A DNA stretch of 20,410 nt, from the NCBI GenBank assembly GCA_044432745.1, contig JAWXUH010000010.1, forward strand, positions 1 through 20,410. The letters are read 5' to 3'. Of the stretch, positions 1 through 7,252 are shown in pieces (the stretch's first letter is position 1; each line of letters begins with the position of its first letter). Position numbers and translations under genes: made by a program. The DNA is from CAKOSP01 sp044432745 (GTDB lineage: Bacteria > Bacillota_I > Bacilli_A > RF39 > UBA660). The notes beneath the pieces are model-generated. The model made no database searches. It was given only the letters and a program-made list of their open reading frames with translations, and was not told the origin of the DNA.

Positions 1-32
1 TAATGTTCGCATTCTTATTATTATAAATTTAT

Positions 33-69
33 ATTTCAAAAAAGTTAATTAATTTGACTTTTTTGAAAT
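33..69. terminator. 13-bp AT-rich hairpin at window start
   Basis: Positions 33-45 and 57-69 are perfect inverted repeats (13 bp, 11-nt loop) and the right arm runs into TTTTAA. This could terminate a plus-strand gene lying left of the window. No gene can be seen in 1-116, so the role is inferred; the alternative is a structured intergenic element. Confidence 0.4.
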
Positions 70-116
70 TTTTAATATACTTATACTAAGTGGTGCGGTT
101 GACATTTCAATTTAGG

Positions 117-143
117 AAAAAACTGATGTTAATCAGTTTTTTT
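117..143 (-). terminator. Intrinsic terminator after ponA
   Basis: A-run plus ACTGAT (117-127) pairs with ATCAGT plus T-run (132/133-143) around a 4-5 nt loop. Read on the minus strand it follows the ponA stop codon directly and ends in a U-tract. It is symmetric, so it could also work on the plus strand. Confidence 0.8.
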
Positions 144-150
144 ATTTGTA

Positions 151-2697
151 TTATTCTACGACAACTTCATCATTATTAGTAGTATCATCATCTAAATTCT
201 CATCAATTTGAGGTTCAACATAATCATAACTTACTTTTAACGAAGTTCCTGAGCTAGTAGCTGAAGTGAATATTGTATATGAAGATTTAACTATTATTTC
301 TGTACTCCCGTTAAGCTTTGCTAAAGAAAAATCAATACTATTTCCACTAGTTTCTGCAATTAATGTGTTTTTAGATCCATCAACTGCGTAAACTTTATAA
401 ACTAATGTACCTATGTTACTTTTATTGTAACTAAGTCTACTATTATAATAACTTGTAGCGCTTGATCCGAAATAAGTATTGAAATAAGATGTTAAATATA
501 CTGGGTTTATTGTATCGGGAGTTTCTATCTCATTCCAAGTAATAGTCATTGTATTTCCGTCATTAGTGCTTTTAACGTTAGAAACGTTAGTTAATGTTTT
601 GTATCTTGTTGATACTTCAGTAGGTTCAGTACCTTTTATAAATAATTCCGTAGTTTTCATAGAAGAAGGAGTATTTGCGCTAGGTAACTGTAATGGGAAA
701 GTATCTTTTTCTACAGTAACTGAAGTAATACTACTAGGCATTTGAAATTTAACATTAGTGCTAAATAATTGTTTACCTACAGTAGAAGAAATTGAATTTC
801 TAATTGTACCTATATTGGCCATTGTCATATAATAATCAGTTGAAAGTGAATCATAACCTAACCAAGTTGCTATTGAATATTCTGCAGTATACGAAGCTAC
901 CCAGTTATCCATAATAACATTAGAAGGTAAACCTAAAATTTTTCTTGCGGCTTCATCTACATTTGAAGTACCTGTTTTAGTTGCAAGTTCAGTACCACTT
1001 ACGGTAAATCCAGCAACATTTGAAGCACCAGCTGTAACAAGCATATCTGTAACTAAATAAGCAGTTTCAGCAGACATAACTTTGTTTTTAGTATATTTAT
1101 GTTCAATAACTTCGTTAGTTTCTATAATTTCAACTTTTGTTACAGAATATGGTTCTATATAATATCCACCTCTACCAAATGCTGCGTATGCTGCACTTAA
1201 TTCAAGAGGACTGATTCCATCGAATCCACCTATAGAAGCAGATTCATATAAATGTTCTCCATAATCGATTCCAAGTCCGTGAGCAAAATCTTCTATTAAT
1301 GTAAGATCAATTGCTTGTACAGCATGGAATGCTTGAAGAGCTGGGACATTTCTAGAACTAACAAGAGCAGATCTCATTGTAATTATTCCGTTATATCTAT
1401 TATCCCAGTTATTAATATTAGTACCGTTTGAATAAGTATAAGCTTCATCTACGAAATAAGTACCTGGCGAACCATATAAGTGTTCTATATAAGGACCATA
1501 TGCAAAAATAGGTTTAGCTGTAGATCCTGGTTGTCTTCGTTGTATTGCTCTGTTCCAACTCTTAGCATCGTAACCAATACCAGCACTAAGTGCAGAGATA
1601 GAACCATCAACAGTATTTGTTACAGCCATACCAAATTGTAAATTTCCATAAGATTCTGGTATAGCATAATCTTCACCAGTCTCAATACCATTTAATATTA
1701 ATTGAACATCAGGATCGATCGTAGTATAAATTTTCATTGGAGTAGTATAAGGATTATATCCTGTTAAGTCTTGAACTTCTGCTAGAGCATAATCAATAGC
1801 TGCTCCTAAAAAGAAATTATCATCTTCACTTTGTTTAGCAAGTAAACTTTGAACAGGTATTTCTAAAACAGCATCCATTTCATCTTGGCTAATATAACCA
1901 TGTCTAACCATAAGTTCTAAAACAATAGATTGTCTGTTTCTAGTACCAGTAGGGTTATTGTAAGGATTATATAACGAAGGTGCTTGGAACATTCCTGCAA
2001 GTATACTAGCCTCAGCTAATGATAAGTCAGTAACAGATTTACCAAATAAATATTGTGAACCTTGTTCAACACCAGTAATACCAGTATAATATGCGTTCCC
2101 ATCATTACCAAGCCATTGTGAATTTACATAAAATTCAATAATTTCTTCTTTAGTATAAGAATTTTCTAATTTAAATATAGACATATAAATATCTGTTAAT
2201 TTTCTAAGTACACCGTCAATTCCTGTGTCTACTGTAGATGTATAAGTATTTTTTATAACCTGCATGGATAAAGTAGATGCACCACCTGCATCAGAATTAC
2301 CTAAAAGTTGATAGAATGAAGCAACTAAGAATCTTGCTGCATCAAATCCAGTATGTTGAAAAAATCTTGAATCTTCAGTTGCTACAATAGCATCTACTAA
2401 AACTTCTGGTAAATCATCGTAAGTAACTAACGTTATATTATTTTCTCCAGTACGTAATATTTCAGTATTATTTATATCGTAAACTATTGTTGATTCTTGT
2501 TTGTATAATAACTCTTTATCAAAGTCTGGAGCTGTAACAATAATATACAGTCCTACAATAAGAAGTAAAGTTATAATAACAATAGCAAGGAAAATACAAC
2601 ATCCGAATAAAAAAGCAAAAATATTAAATTTTTTTTCTTTCTTCTTTTTCTTTGGTTTATCCGTTTTTATTTTCTTTTTAATTTTAATCTTTTTCAT
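151..2697 (-). CDS. ponA: Bifunctional class A penicillin-binding protein (PBP1)
   Basis: This enzyme polymerises lipid II into glycan strands and crosslinks stem peptides outside the membrane. The 848-residue product has a lysine-rich cytoplasmic tail (1-25), one membrane segment (about 29-55), and a GT51 glycosyltransferase domain with catalytic Glu108 in ATEDSRFFQHTGFD and GGASTLSMQ (138-146). A transpeptidase domain follows with SxxK at Ser392/Lys395, SRN at 448-450 and KTGT at 574-577. Residues after about 690 look like a fibronectin-III-type module, then an acidic tail. The catalytic motifs I looked for are present and the length is usual for Bacillus-type PBP1. The ATG overlaps the recU stop as ATGA, with GGAG upstream inside recU, which suggests translational coupling. 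Pairing with recU is the conserved Bacillus order. GpsB, a known partner of PBP1 in B. subtilis, is encoded divergently nearby. Confidence 0.96.
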   Translation of the reverse strand: MKKIKIKKKIKTDKPKKKKKEKKFNIFAFLFGCCIFLAIVIITLLLIVGLYIIVTAPDFDKELLYKQESTIVYDINNTEILRTGENNITLVTYDDLPEVLVDAIVATEDSRFFQHTGFDAARFLVASFYQLLGNSDAGGASTLSMQVIKNTYTSTVDTGIDGVLRKLTDIYMSIFKLENSYTKEEIIEFYVNSQWLGNDGNAYYTGITGVEQGSQYLFGKSVTDLSLAEASILAGMFQAPSLYNPYNNPTGTRNRQSIVLELMVRHGYISQDEMDAVLEIPVQSLLAKQSEDDNFFLGAAIDYALAEVQDLTGYNPYTTPMKIYTTIDPDVQLILNGIETGEDYAIPESYGNLQFGMAVTNTVDGSISALSAGIGYDAKSWNRAIQRRQPGSTAKPIFAYGPYIEHLYGSPGTYFVDEAYTYSNGTNINNWDNRYNGIITMRSALVSSRNVPALQAFHAVQAIDLTLIEDFAHGLGIDYGEHLYESASIGGFDGISPLELSAAYAAFGRGGYYIEPYSVTKVEIIETNEVIEHKYTKNKVMSAETAYLVTDMLVTAGASNVAGFTVSGTELATKTGTSNVDEAARKILGLPSNVIMDNWVASYTAEYSIATWLGYDSLSTDYYMTMANIGTIRNSISSTVGKQLFSTNVKFQMPSSITSVTVEKDTFPLQLPSANTPSSMKTTELFIKGTEPTEVSTRYKTLTNVSNVKSTNDGNTMTITWNEIETPDTINPVYLTSYFNTYFGSSATSYYNSRLSYNKSNIGTLVYKVYAVDGSKNTLIAETSGNSIDFSLAKLNGSTEIIVKSSYTIFTSATSSGTSLKVSYDYVEPQIDENLDDDTTNNDEVVVE

Positions 2698-3227
2698 TTT
2701 AACTCCTCTAATAACTCTAAATAATCAAGTCCTTTTAAATAATTATATTTAATTAACTTGCCATTATTTTTAATATATTCATATGGAATACTTTTTCTGT
2801 CAGTTGTATCTATAAAATTAAATATTAACTTTCCCTCAAGTAAATAATATTCATTTTTTATACAAATAATTAAAAAAGTGATACCACCTTGATGTAATAT
2901 TCTCTTCATATGCAGTAATTGATGTTCATGTATATTATTTAAAGGCAAATAAGAAAGTTTAGTTTCTTTTGCATCAAATTCTACATGTTTACCTTTATAA
3001 ATTCCAGCATAATCTAAAGAAGATTTCTCTTTATAAAAACCACTGTTAATTTTATTGTTGCTAACATTCAAAACTGTGATAGGAGTAGAAATTTTATATA
3101 TAACTGCTAAATCATTATTTAAATAATAAGTATTAGCTTCATTTATAATATTTTCAAGATCCATACCTCTATTAGCATAAGAAATATTTTTAGTATAATT
3201 TTTTTTAAAATTTCCAGGATATTTCAC
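2694..3227 (-). CDS. recU: Holliday junction resolvase RecU
   Basis: RecU cuts four-way DNA junctions during recombination and chromosome segregation. The 177-residue protein shows the family signature in order: YANRGMDLE (17-25), SSLDYAGIYKG with Asp72 (69-79), EFDAKET (83-89), NIHEHQ (98-103) and a GGITFLIIC strand. Family knowledge places the metal-binding catalytic site at the Asp of SxxDYxG and in the F-E-A-K motif; here the latter reads F-D-A-K, so Asp85 replaces the usual Glu, with Lys87 kept. The start is GTG, preceded by CGGTGAT at a suitable distance. It is the first gene of the recU-ponA operon and shares four bases with ponA. The N-terminal extension is shorter than in B. subtilis RecU. 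Confidence 0.93.
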   Translation of the reverse strand: MKYPGNFKKNYTKNISYANRGMDLENIINEANTYYLNNDLAVIYKISTPITVLNVSNNKINSGFYKEKSSLDYAGIYKGKHVEFDAKETKLSYLPLNNIHEHQLLHMKRILHQGGITFLIICIKNEYYLLEGKLIFNFIDTTDRKSIPYEYIKNNGKLIKYNYLKGLDYLELLEELK

Positions 3228-3242
3228 TATATCACCGAAATA

Positions 3243-3271
3243 ATTATAACAAAAATAGCATCTAATAGCAA
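3243..3271 (-). promoter_or_regulatory. Promoter of recU-ponA
   Basis: On the minus strand TTGCTA (3271-3266) is followed after 17 nt by TATAAT (3248-3243), with TG one base before the -10 (extended -10). It lies 16 nt upstream of the recU start codon, so the leader is short. Confidence 0.65.
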
Positions 3272-3367
3272 TAAAAAAAAATTTATTTTTAAACTTTTTT
3301 TTATCTAAAAATGTCGAAAAAAATTAAATGAATTCTTTATGTTATATAATCATACTAGGTGATAAAA

Positions 3368-3448
3368 ATGAATATAGAAGATATTATAAATAATATGATA
3401 GATAAAGTAGAAGATGTAAATTCTAAAATATTTAATATGGATAAATGA
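3368..3448 (+). CDS. Possible 26-residue small protein
   Basis: A short ORF starts at ATG 3368 and ends at TGA 3446-3448. AGGTGAT (3357-3363) is a good ribosome binding site, matching those of neighbouring genes. TATAAT at 3345-3350 sits so close that the transcript would start about at the ribosome binding site; no convincing -35 is seen. The peptide reads as one amphipathic helix with hydrophobic residues at 3, 6-7, 10-11, 14, 17 and 21-22, and no membrane segment. I do not recognise it. In Bacillus several small genes lie between recU and gpsB, so a small gene here is plausible, but chance cannot be excluded at this length. Confidence 0.35.
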   Translation: MNIEDIINNMIDKVEDVNSKIFNMDK

Positions 3449-3493
3449 AAATACCTAGTTAAGTTATTTATATAATAATGTCTCTAGTGATCT

Positions 3494-3523
3494 ATAATGA
3501 ATATTTATCAATATATTCATTAT
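3494..3523. other. 11-bp inverted repeat upstream of gpsB promoter
   Basis: Positions 3494-3504 and 3513-3523 are perfectly complementary (11 bp, 8-nt loop). No U-tract follows, so it does not look like an intrinsic terminator. It sits 20 bp upstream of the gpsB -35 box. It could be a regulator site or the 3' end of a short transcript carrying the 26-residue ORF. Confidence 0.4.
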
Positions 3524-3542
3524 GATTAGAACATCTCCAAGG

Positions 3543-3572
3543 TTGACAAATAGTATAAAAAAATAGTATAAT
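3543..3572 (+). promoter_or_regulatory. Sigma-A-type promoter of gpsB (and rnpB)
   Basis: A perfect TTGACA (3543-3548) and a perfect TATAAT (3567-3572) are separated by 18 nt, 24 nt before the gpsB ATG. This is the strongest consensus promoter in the window. It probably also supplies the RNase P RNA, since gpsB and rnpB overlap. Confidence 0.85.
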
Positions 3573-3596
3573 TTGTGGGTAAGAAGGTGTTTGATA

Positions 3597-3932
3597 ATGT
3601 ATAGTGAACGAATATATTTAACTGTTCAAGAACTGCTAGACTATGAATTTAAAATTGACGCTAGAGGTTATAGACCTCAAGAGGTAGATAAAGTTTTAGA
3701 TATGGTTATTCGTGATGAGACTGAATATTTAAATACAATCAAAAAACTAGAGAATGATATAAAAAATTTAACTAATGACAATTTGACTTTAAAACAAGAA
3801 ATACGTAGACTTAAATTAGAAGTTGATAATAATTCATCTAATAATGATAGATTTTCTACTACAACAAATAATGTAGATCTTATAAAAAGAATAAGTCAAT
3901 TAGAGAAAATTGTTTATAGTAAATTAGATTAA
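3597..3932 (+). CDS. gpsB: Cell-cycle protein GpsB
   Basis: GpsB is a DivIVA-family cytoplasmic adaptor that docks class A PBPs and other wall factors at the division site and side wall. The 111-residue product has the DivIVA-like N-terminal domain (LTVQELLDYEFKIDARGYRP then EVDKVLDMVI), a coiled coil from about 45 to 77, a polar Asn/Ser linker, and a C-terminal helix VDLIKRISQLEKIVY that matches the GpsB trimerisation helix. Length is normal. I choose ATG 3597 rather than an upstream GTG because AAGGTG lies 8 nt before it and the protein then starts like known GpsB. The gene is next to rnpB, as in Bacillus, and divergent from ponA, whose product is its known partner. Confidence 0.93.
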   Translation: MYSERIYLTVQELLDYEFKIDARGYRPQEVDKVLDMVIRDETEYLNTIKKLENDIKNLTNDNLTLKQEIRRLKLEVDNNSSNNDRFSTTTNNVDLIKRISQLEKIVYSKLD

Positions 3933-4282
3933 AAAAAATTTGACAAATGCTGCATATTTTAAATATGTAGAGGAAAGTCCATGCTCACACAATCTGAAAT
4001 GGTTGTAGTGTTTGTGCTAAGGGAAAAAATAACCTTAGGTAACGTAAGTTAACAGCGTCGAAATAACCTTAAATGGTTAGATTAGATATAAAGTGCCACA
4101 GAAACGAGTTTTTCGGGAAACTGAAAAAATGAAACGCGGTAAACCTCGCAAGTGAGAAACCCAAATTTTGGTAGGGGAACTTTTACAAGGGAATAACAAC
4201 TAAGTAAAGGACTAGAAATAGTAGATAAATATTTGTCGCTCTTTTTTAAAGAGAACAGAACATGGCTTATAAATTTTTTTTA
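3930..4282 (+). ncRNA. rnpB: RNase P RNA, type B
   Basis: This is the catalytic RNA that trims the 5' leader of tRNA precursors. Conserved stretches match Bacillus type B RNA: GAGGAAAGTCCATGCTC (3970-3986), AAAGTGCCACAGAAACGA (4091 on), GAAACGCGGTAAACC (4131 on), GAGAAACCCAAATTTTGG (4155-4172) followed by TAGGGGAAC, and AACAGAACATGGCTTA near the 3' end. The outermost P1 helix is entirely A-T: 3930-3941 pairs with 4271-4282 over 12 bp. The left arm begins in the gpsB stop codon (TAA 3930-3932). The right arm's U-run may double as a terminator. Exact mature ends cannot be fixed by eye; the gene may be processed from a gpsB transcript. Confidence 0.95.
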
Positions 4283-4318
4283 TTTTAAAATATACTATAT
4301 AAAGGAGTGAATATAATT

Positions 4319-4789
4319 TTGGACGAGATAGGTGTCCTCTTAAGAGAGGAAAGAGAATCATCTGGAGTAAGTATTAAAGAAGCTGGTGTTGATTTATCAG
4401 TAAAAGAATCGATACTTGAAAATATAGAAAATGGATGTATAGGTGCATTTAAAGATGTGTTTGAATTAAAAGATATAATATATAATTATTCTAAATATCT
4501 TGGATTAGATGCAGAAGAAATGACAGATAAATTCAATTCTTATTTATTTGAATATACTTCTAAAATACCACTTAAAGAAATCGAGAAAGAAGTAAACGAA
4601 AAAGCAAAAGAAGAAGAAGGTGATAAAGTTTTATCACCATACACTAAAGAGTATCAAGTAAGTTACAAAAAATATTATATATTGATAATAATATTATTAT
4701 TGATATTGATAGCTATATCTTTTTGGTGGGCAAAAAATCAAATAGCAATAGGTGGAGTTACAACAACTTACGTAACTTTTAATAAATAG
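4319..4789 (+). CDS. rodZ: RodZ/YmfM-like HTH membrane protein
   Basis: RodZ-type proteins link the MreB cytoskeleton to the membrane for rod-shape growth. From TTG 4319 the product has 156 residues: an N-terminal helix-turn-helix domain (about 1-75, starting EIGVLLREERESSGVSIKEA, with the family-typical LENIENG), a lysine/glutamate-rich linker, one membrane segment (119-137) and only about 18 residues outside. The usual beta-rich outer domain is missing. AAAGGAGTGA (4301-4310) is the ribosome binding site; an in-frame GTG at 4307 overlaps it, so TTG 4319 is the better start. The gene lies 9 bp before pgsA, the order seen for ymfM-pgsA in B. subtilis. No separate promoter is convincing, so it may depend on read-through past rnpB. 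Confidence 0.78.
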   Translation: MDEIGVLLREERESSGVSIKEAGVDLSVKESILENIENGCIGAFKDVFELKDIIYNYSKYLGLDAEEMTDKFNSYLFEYTSKIPLKEIEKEVNEKAKEEEGDKVLSPYTKEYQVSYKKYYILIIILLLILIAISFWWAKNQIAIGGVTTTYVTFNK

Positions 4790-4798
4790 GAGAATAAA

Positions 4799-5398
4799 AT
4801 GAAAAATTTAAATTTACCAAATAAAATAACATTATTTAGAATAATATTATCATTTTTTATATTGATAACATTATTAATGCCATGGCATCAATTAAATTTT
4901 TCGTGGAATATATATTATTTTAATGGTTTAGTAATAGACATGAAATATATATTTGTGGGTATATTATTTTTAGTAGGATCTATCACAGACTTTTTAGATG
5001 GATATATTGCAAGAAAACAAAATCTAGTAACAGATTTAGGAAAAACAATGGATGCAATAGCAGATAAAATGTTAGTAAATGGATTGTTAATTATATTAGC
5101 ATATCAAAGAGTATTACCGGTTTTTATACCAGTATGTATAATAACAAGAGACATAATAACAGATGCTTGTAAGTCAGTATGTGGATCAAAAGGTAAAGTA
5201 GTAGCAGCATCAAAACTTGGTAAGATTAAAACAGCATTTATTATGATTGGTTTAACGTTGGTTCTATTTTATGATTTACCATTCTCATTAGTAGATTTAT
5301 ATGTAGGAGAGATATTCCTTTTTCTAGGTACGCTTCTATCAATAATATCGGGAGTAGAATATGTAACGAATTCTTTACCGTATATAAATAAAAAATAG
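4799..5398 (+). CDS. pgsA: CDP-diacylglycerol-glycerol-3-phosphate phosphatidyltransferase
   Basis: PgsA condenses CDP-diacylglycerol with glycerol-3-phosphate to give phosphatidylglycerol phosphate, the first step of anionic phospholipid synthesis in the membrane. The 199-residue protein carries the complete CDP-alcohol phosphotransferase motif: Asp64, Asp67-Gly68, Ala71-Arg72, Gly81, Asp85 and Asp89. The N-terminus NLPNKITLFRI is typical of PgsA. Several hydrophobic segments (about 12-28, 48-62, 91-118, 143-158, 168-188) fit the usual six-helix fold, and a basic patch follows at about 123-137. AGGAGA precedes the ATG by 5 nt. It is the second gene after rodZ and is closed by a terminator that begins at its stop codon. 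Confidence 0.95.
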   Translation: MKNLNLPNKITLFRIILSFFILITLLMPWHQLNFSWNIYYFNGLVIDMKYIFVGILFLVGSITDFLDGYIARKQNLVTDLGKTMDAIADKMLVNGLLIILAYQRVLPVFIPVCIITRDIITDACKSVCGSKGKVVAASKLGKIKTAFIMIGLTLVLFYDLPFSLVDLYVGEIFLFLGTLLSIISGVEYVTNSLPYINKK

Positions 5399-5429
5399 TT
5401 ATAGGTATTTTACTTATAACTTTTTTTTT
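5397..5429 (+). terminator. Intrinsic terminator after pgsA
   Basis: A 9-bp stem with one G-U pair (5397-5405 with 5413-5421) is followed by a run of T residues to 5429. The stem starts in the pgsA stop codon. Confidence 0.8.
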
Positions 5430-5466
5430 CTTTAGAATATCTTAATATAGAAAGGAAAGCGATAAA

Positions 5467-5793
5467 ATGAATAATTATTATGCAGGACCTGAATTTAATA
5501 TGGAAGAAGGAGTAGAAGGTATGACACCTGGAGTAGAACAAAATATGCATCATGACTCATGTTGTAATCATTGTTGCAATACGCCTATGCCTTGTTGTAT
5601 GAATTGTCAACCTATATATGAATGTCCTAGAGAAAGGGTATGTCATAAAGTTGTAAATTACAATGTGCCACACATAATACCATGTAATACTAAAGTAATT
5701 AATCATCATGTATATAAGCATACATATACACCAACATATTCTTGTCAAGAAGAAAATGTTGTTTCAAATGTTTATGACAATAGATGTTGTTAA
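5467..5793 (+). CDS. Cys/His-rich CotD-like spore coat protein
   Basis: The 108-residue protein has 13 cysteines, many as CC pairs (SCCNHCCNTPMPCCMNC, then a C-terminal RCC), and a His/Tyr/Val-rich second half (VPHIIPCNTKVINHHVYKH). That half resembles the VPHIHP...NVNHQHFQH region of B. subtilis CotD, a coat protein crosslinked into the spore surface. The match is remembered, not computed. There is no signal peptide or membrane segment. A ribosome binding site (AAAGGAAAGC) precedes the ATG. It is a single gene between two terminators. No clear promoter is visible in the roughly 37 bp before it, and I see no sigma-E or sigma-K consensus. It could instead be a metal-binding protein, since no other sporulation gene is seen here. 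Confidence 0.65.
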   Translation: MNNYYAGPEFNMEEGVEGMTPGVEQNMHHDSCCNHCCNTPMPCCMNCQPIYECPRERVCHKVVNYNVPHIIPCNTKVINHHVYKHTYTPTYSCQEENVVSNVYDNRCC

Positions 5794-5796
5794 ATA

Positions 5797-5823
5797 AAAA
5801 AAACTGTTATCTACAGTTTTTTT
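5797..5823. terminator. Bidirectional terminator between cotD-like gene and murC
   Basis: AAAAAAACTGT (5797-5807) pairs perfectly with ACAGTTTTTTT (5813-5823) around a 5-nt loop. It serves two convergent genes; the loop side contains the murC stop codon (5809-5807). Confidence 0.85.
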
Positions 5824-7177
5824 GTTTGTTTGATAAATTAATAGCAACTTGATTTATAGGTCCAGCTCCGATGGTAATTATTAAATCATTTTTAACAGCT
5901 ATATTTGAAATATATTCTTCAATTTTTTCAAAAGAATCTATATATATAGCATTTTTATTAGTTTTCTTGATTAAATCAACAAGATCTTCTTCCTTAATAT
6001 TATAAATGTTATCTTCTCTTGCAGCATATATAGGAGCAATAATAACATTTTCAAAATTAGCAAGTGATTTAGCAAAATCTTCTAAATGTTCTTTAGTTCT
6101 TGAATATGTATGTCCTTGAAATATAGCATATGTTTTATTAGATTCTATTTTACTTGCGCTATTTATAGTAGTTAAAATTTCAGTAGGATGATGCGCATAA
6201 TCATCATATATAACAGCTTCATTAAATTTTCCAATAAATTCAAATCTTCTACCAACACCTGTATATTTTTCTATACCAGAAACTATAACATTAACATCTT
6301 CAATATGATTGATAGAAAGACTAATAGCAGCAAGTGAATTATATACATTATGTTCACCTGGTATAGATAAATTTACACTTGTAATTTTTTTCCCGTTGAT
6401 AATTAAATCATAAGAACCGTGTCCTAATTCATTAAAAGTAATATTTTCTGCCATAACGTTAGAACTATTTTTAACACCATACGTGATAACGTTAGATTTA
6501 TTTATTAAAAAATTAGAATTTTCATCATCATTATTTAAAACAATAGATCCTTCAGTAGGAACTAAATCACAATATTTTTCAAAAGATTTTTTAATAGTGT
6601 CTAAATCCCCGAAATAATCTAAATGATCATTATCTATATTTGTAATTATAGTACTACTAGGAAAAAAGTTTAAAAATGAATCAACATATTCACAAGATTC
6701 CATAATTAAATAATCTTTACTACCTATATGGACATTACTATTTATAGCTGGTAAAGTAGCTCCTATAGAAATAGTAGGATTAAGATTAGCTTCTAAAAAT
6801 ATGTTAGATACAAGACCAGTAGTAGTACTTTTACCATGTGTACCAGCAATGCATAAACAATTATTATATAGTTTTGATAAAATACCTAAGAATACTGCTC
6901 TTTCGTAACATTCTTTTTTTAATTCTCTAGCGCAACTTAATTCTGGATTTGTATCACTTATAGCTGCAGTATATATAACTATATCAGCATTAGAAATAAA
7001 ATCAGTATTTGTACCAATAACAACATCAATATTTTCTTTAGAAAACTTCTCTGTAATAGCTGATGCAGTAGCATCACTTCCAGTAACAATAGCTCCCATG
7101 TCATTAAGTATGTAAGCAATACCACTCATAGAAACTCCACCAATACCTATAAAATGTATTTTTTTATTTTTAAACAT
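5807..7177 (-). CDS. murC: UDP-N-acetylmuramate-L-alanine ligase
   Basis: MurC adds L-alanine to UDP-MurNAc using ATP, the first cytoplasmic step of the peptidoglycan stem peptide. The 456-residue protein shows the three Mur-ligase domains: the UDP-binding Rossmann motif GIGGVSMSG (11-19), the ATP-binding GTHGKST (112-118), the metal/ATP site NIDNDHLDYFG (180-190), the YNSLAAISLSI helix, GVGRRFE (307-313) and DDYAHHP (325-331) of the C-terminal domain. Length is typical. The ATG has AGAGGTG upstream. It has its own promoter (7224-7196) and ends inside a shared terminator, so it is probably transcribed alone. Confidence 0.97.
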   Translation of the reverse strand: MFKNKKIHFIGIGGVSMSGIAYILNDMGAIVTGSDATASAITEKFSKENIDVVIGTNTDFISNADIVIYTAAISDTNPELSCARELKKECYERAVFLGILSKLYNNCLCIAGTHGKSTTTGLVSNIFLEANLNPTISIGATLPAINSNVHIGSKDYLIMESCEYVDSFLNFFPSSTIITNIDNDHLDYFGDLDTIKKSFEKYCDLVPTEGSIVLNNDDENSNFLINKSNVITYGVKNSSNVMAENITFNELGHGSYDLIINGKKITSVNLSIPGEHNVYNSLAAISLSINHIEDVNVIVSGIEKYTGVGRRFEFIGKFNEAVIYDDYAHHPTEILTTINSASKIESNKTYAIFQGHTYSRTKEHLEDFAKSLANFENVIIAPIYAAREDNIYNIKEEDLVDLIKKTNKNAIYIDSFEKIEEYISNIAVKNDLIITIGAGPINQVAINLSNKQKNCR

Positions 7178-7195
7178 ATTTTCACCTCTTGATAT

Positions 7196-7224
7196 ATTAT
7201 ATAGTTAATGTAGTTTTAAATCAA
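7196..7224 (-). promoter_or_regulatory. Promoter of murC
   Basis: On the minus strand TTGATT (7224-7219) and TATAAT (7201-7196) are spaced by 17 nt and lie 18 nt before the murC start codon. The A-run of the preceding gene's terminator abuts the -35 box. Confidence 0.75.
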
Positions 7225-7225
7225 T

Positions 7226-7252
7226 AAAAAAAGAAATTTTATTCAATTTCTT
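7226..7252 (-). terminator. Terminator of the small membrane protein gene
   Basis: On the minus strand AAGAAATT (7252-7245) pairs with AATTTCTT (7238-7231), followed by a U-tract (7232-7226). The stem starts in the last codons of the gene at 7239-7616 and ends just before the murC promoter. Confidence 0.6.

Noticed and set aside
3573..3596. Upstream GTG start for gpsB
   Set aside because: It begins one base after the -10 box, so it would lie at or before the transcript start; ATG 3597 has the ribosome site.
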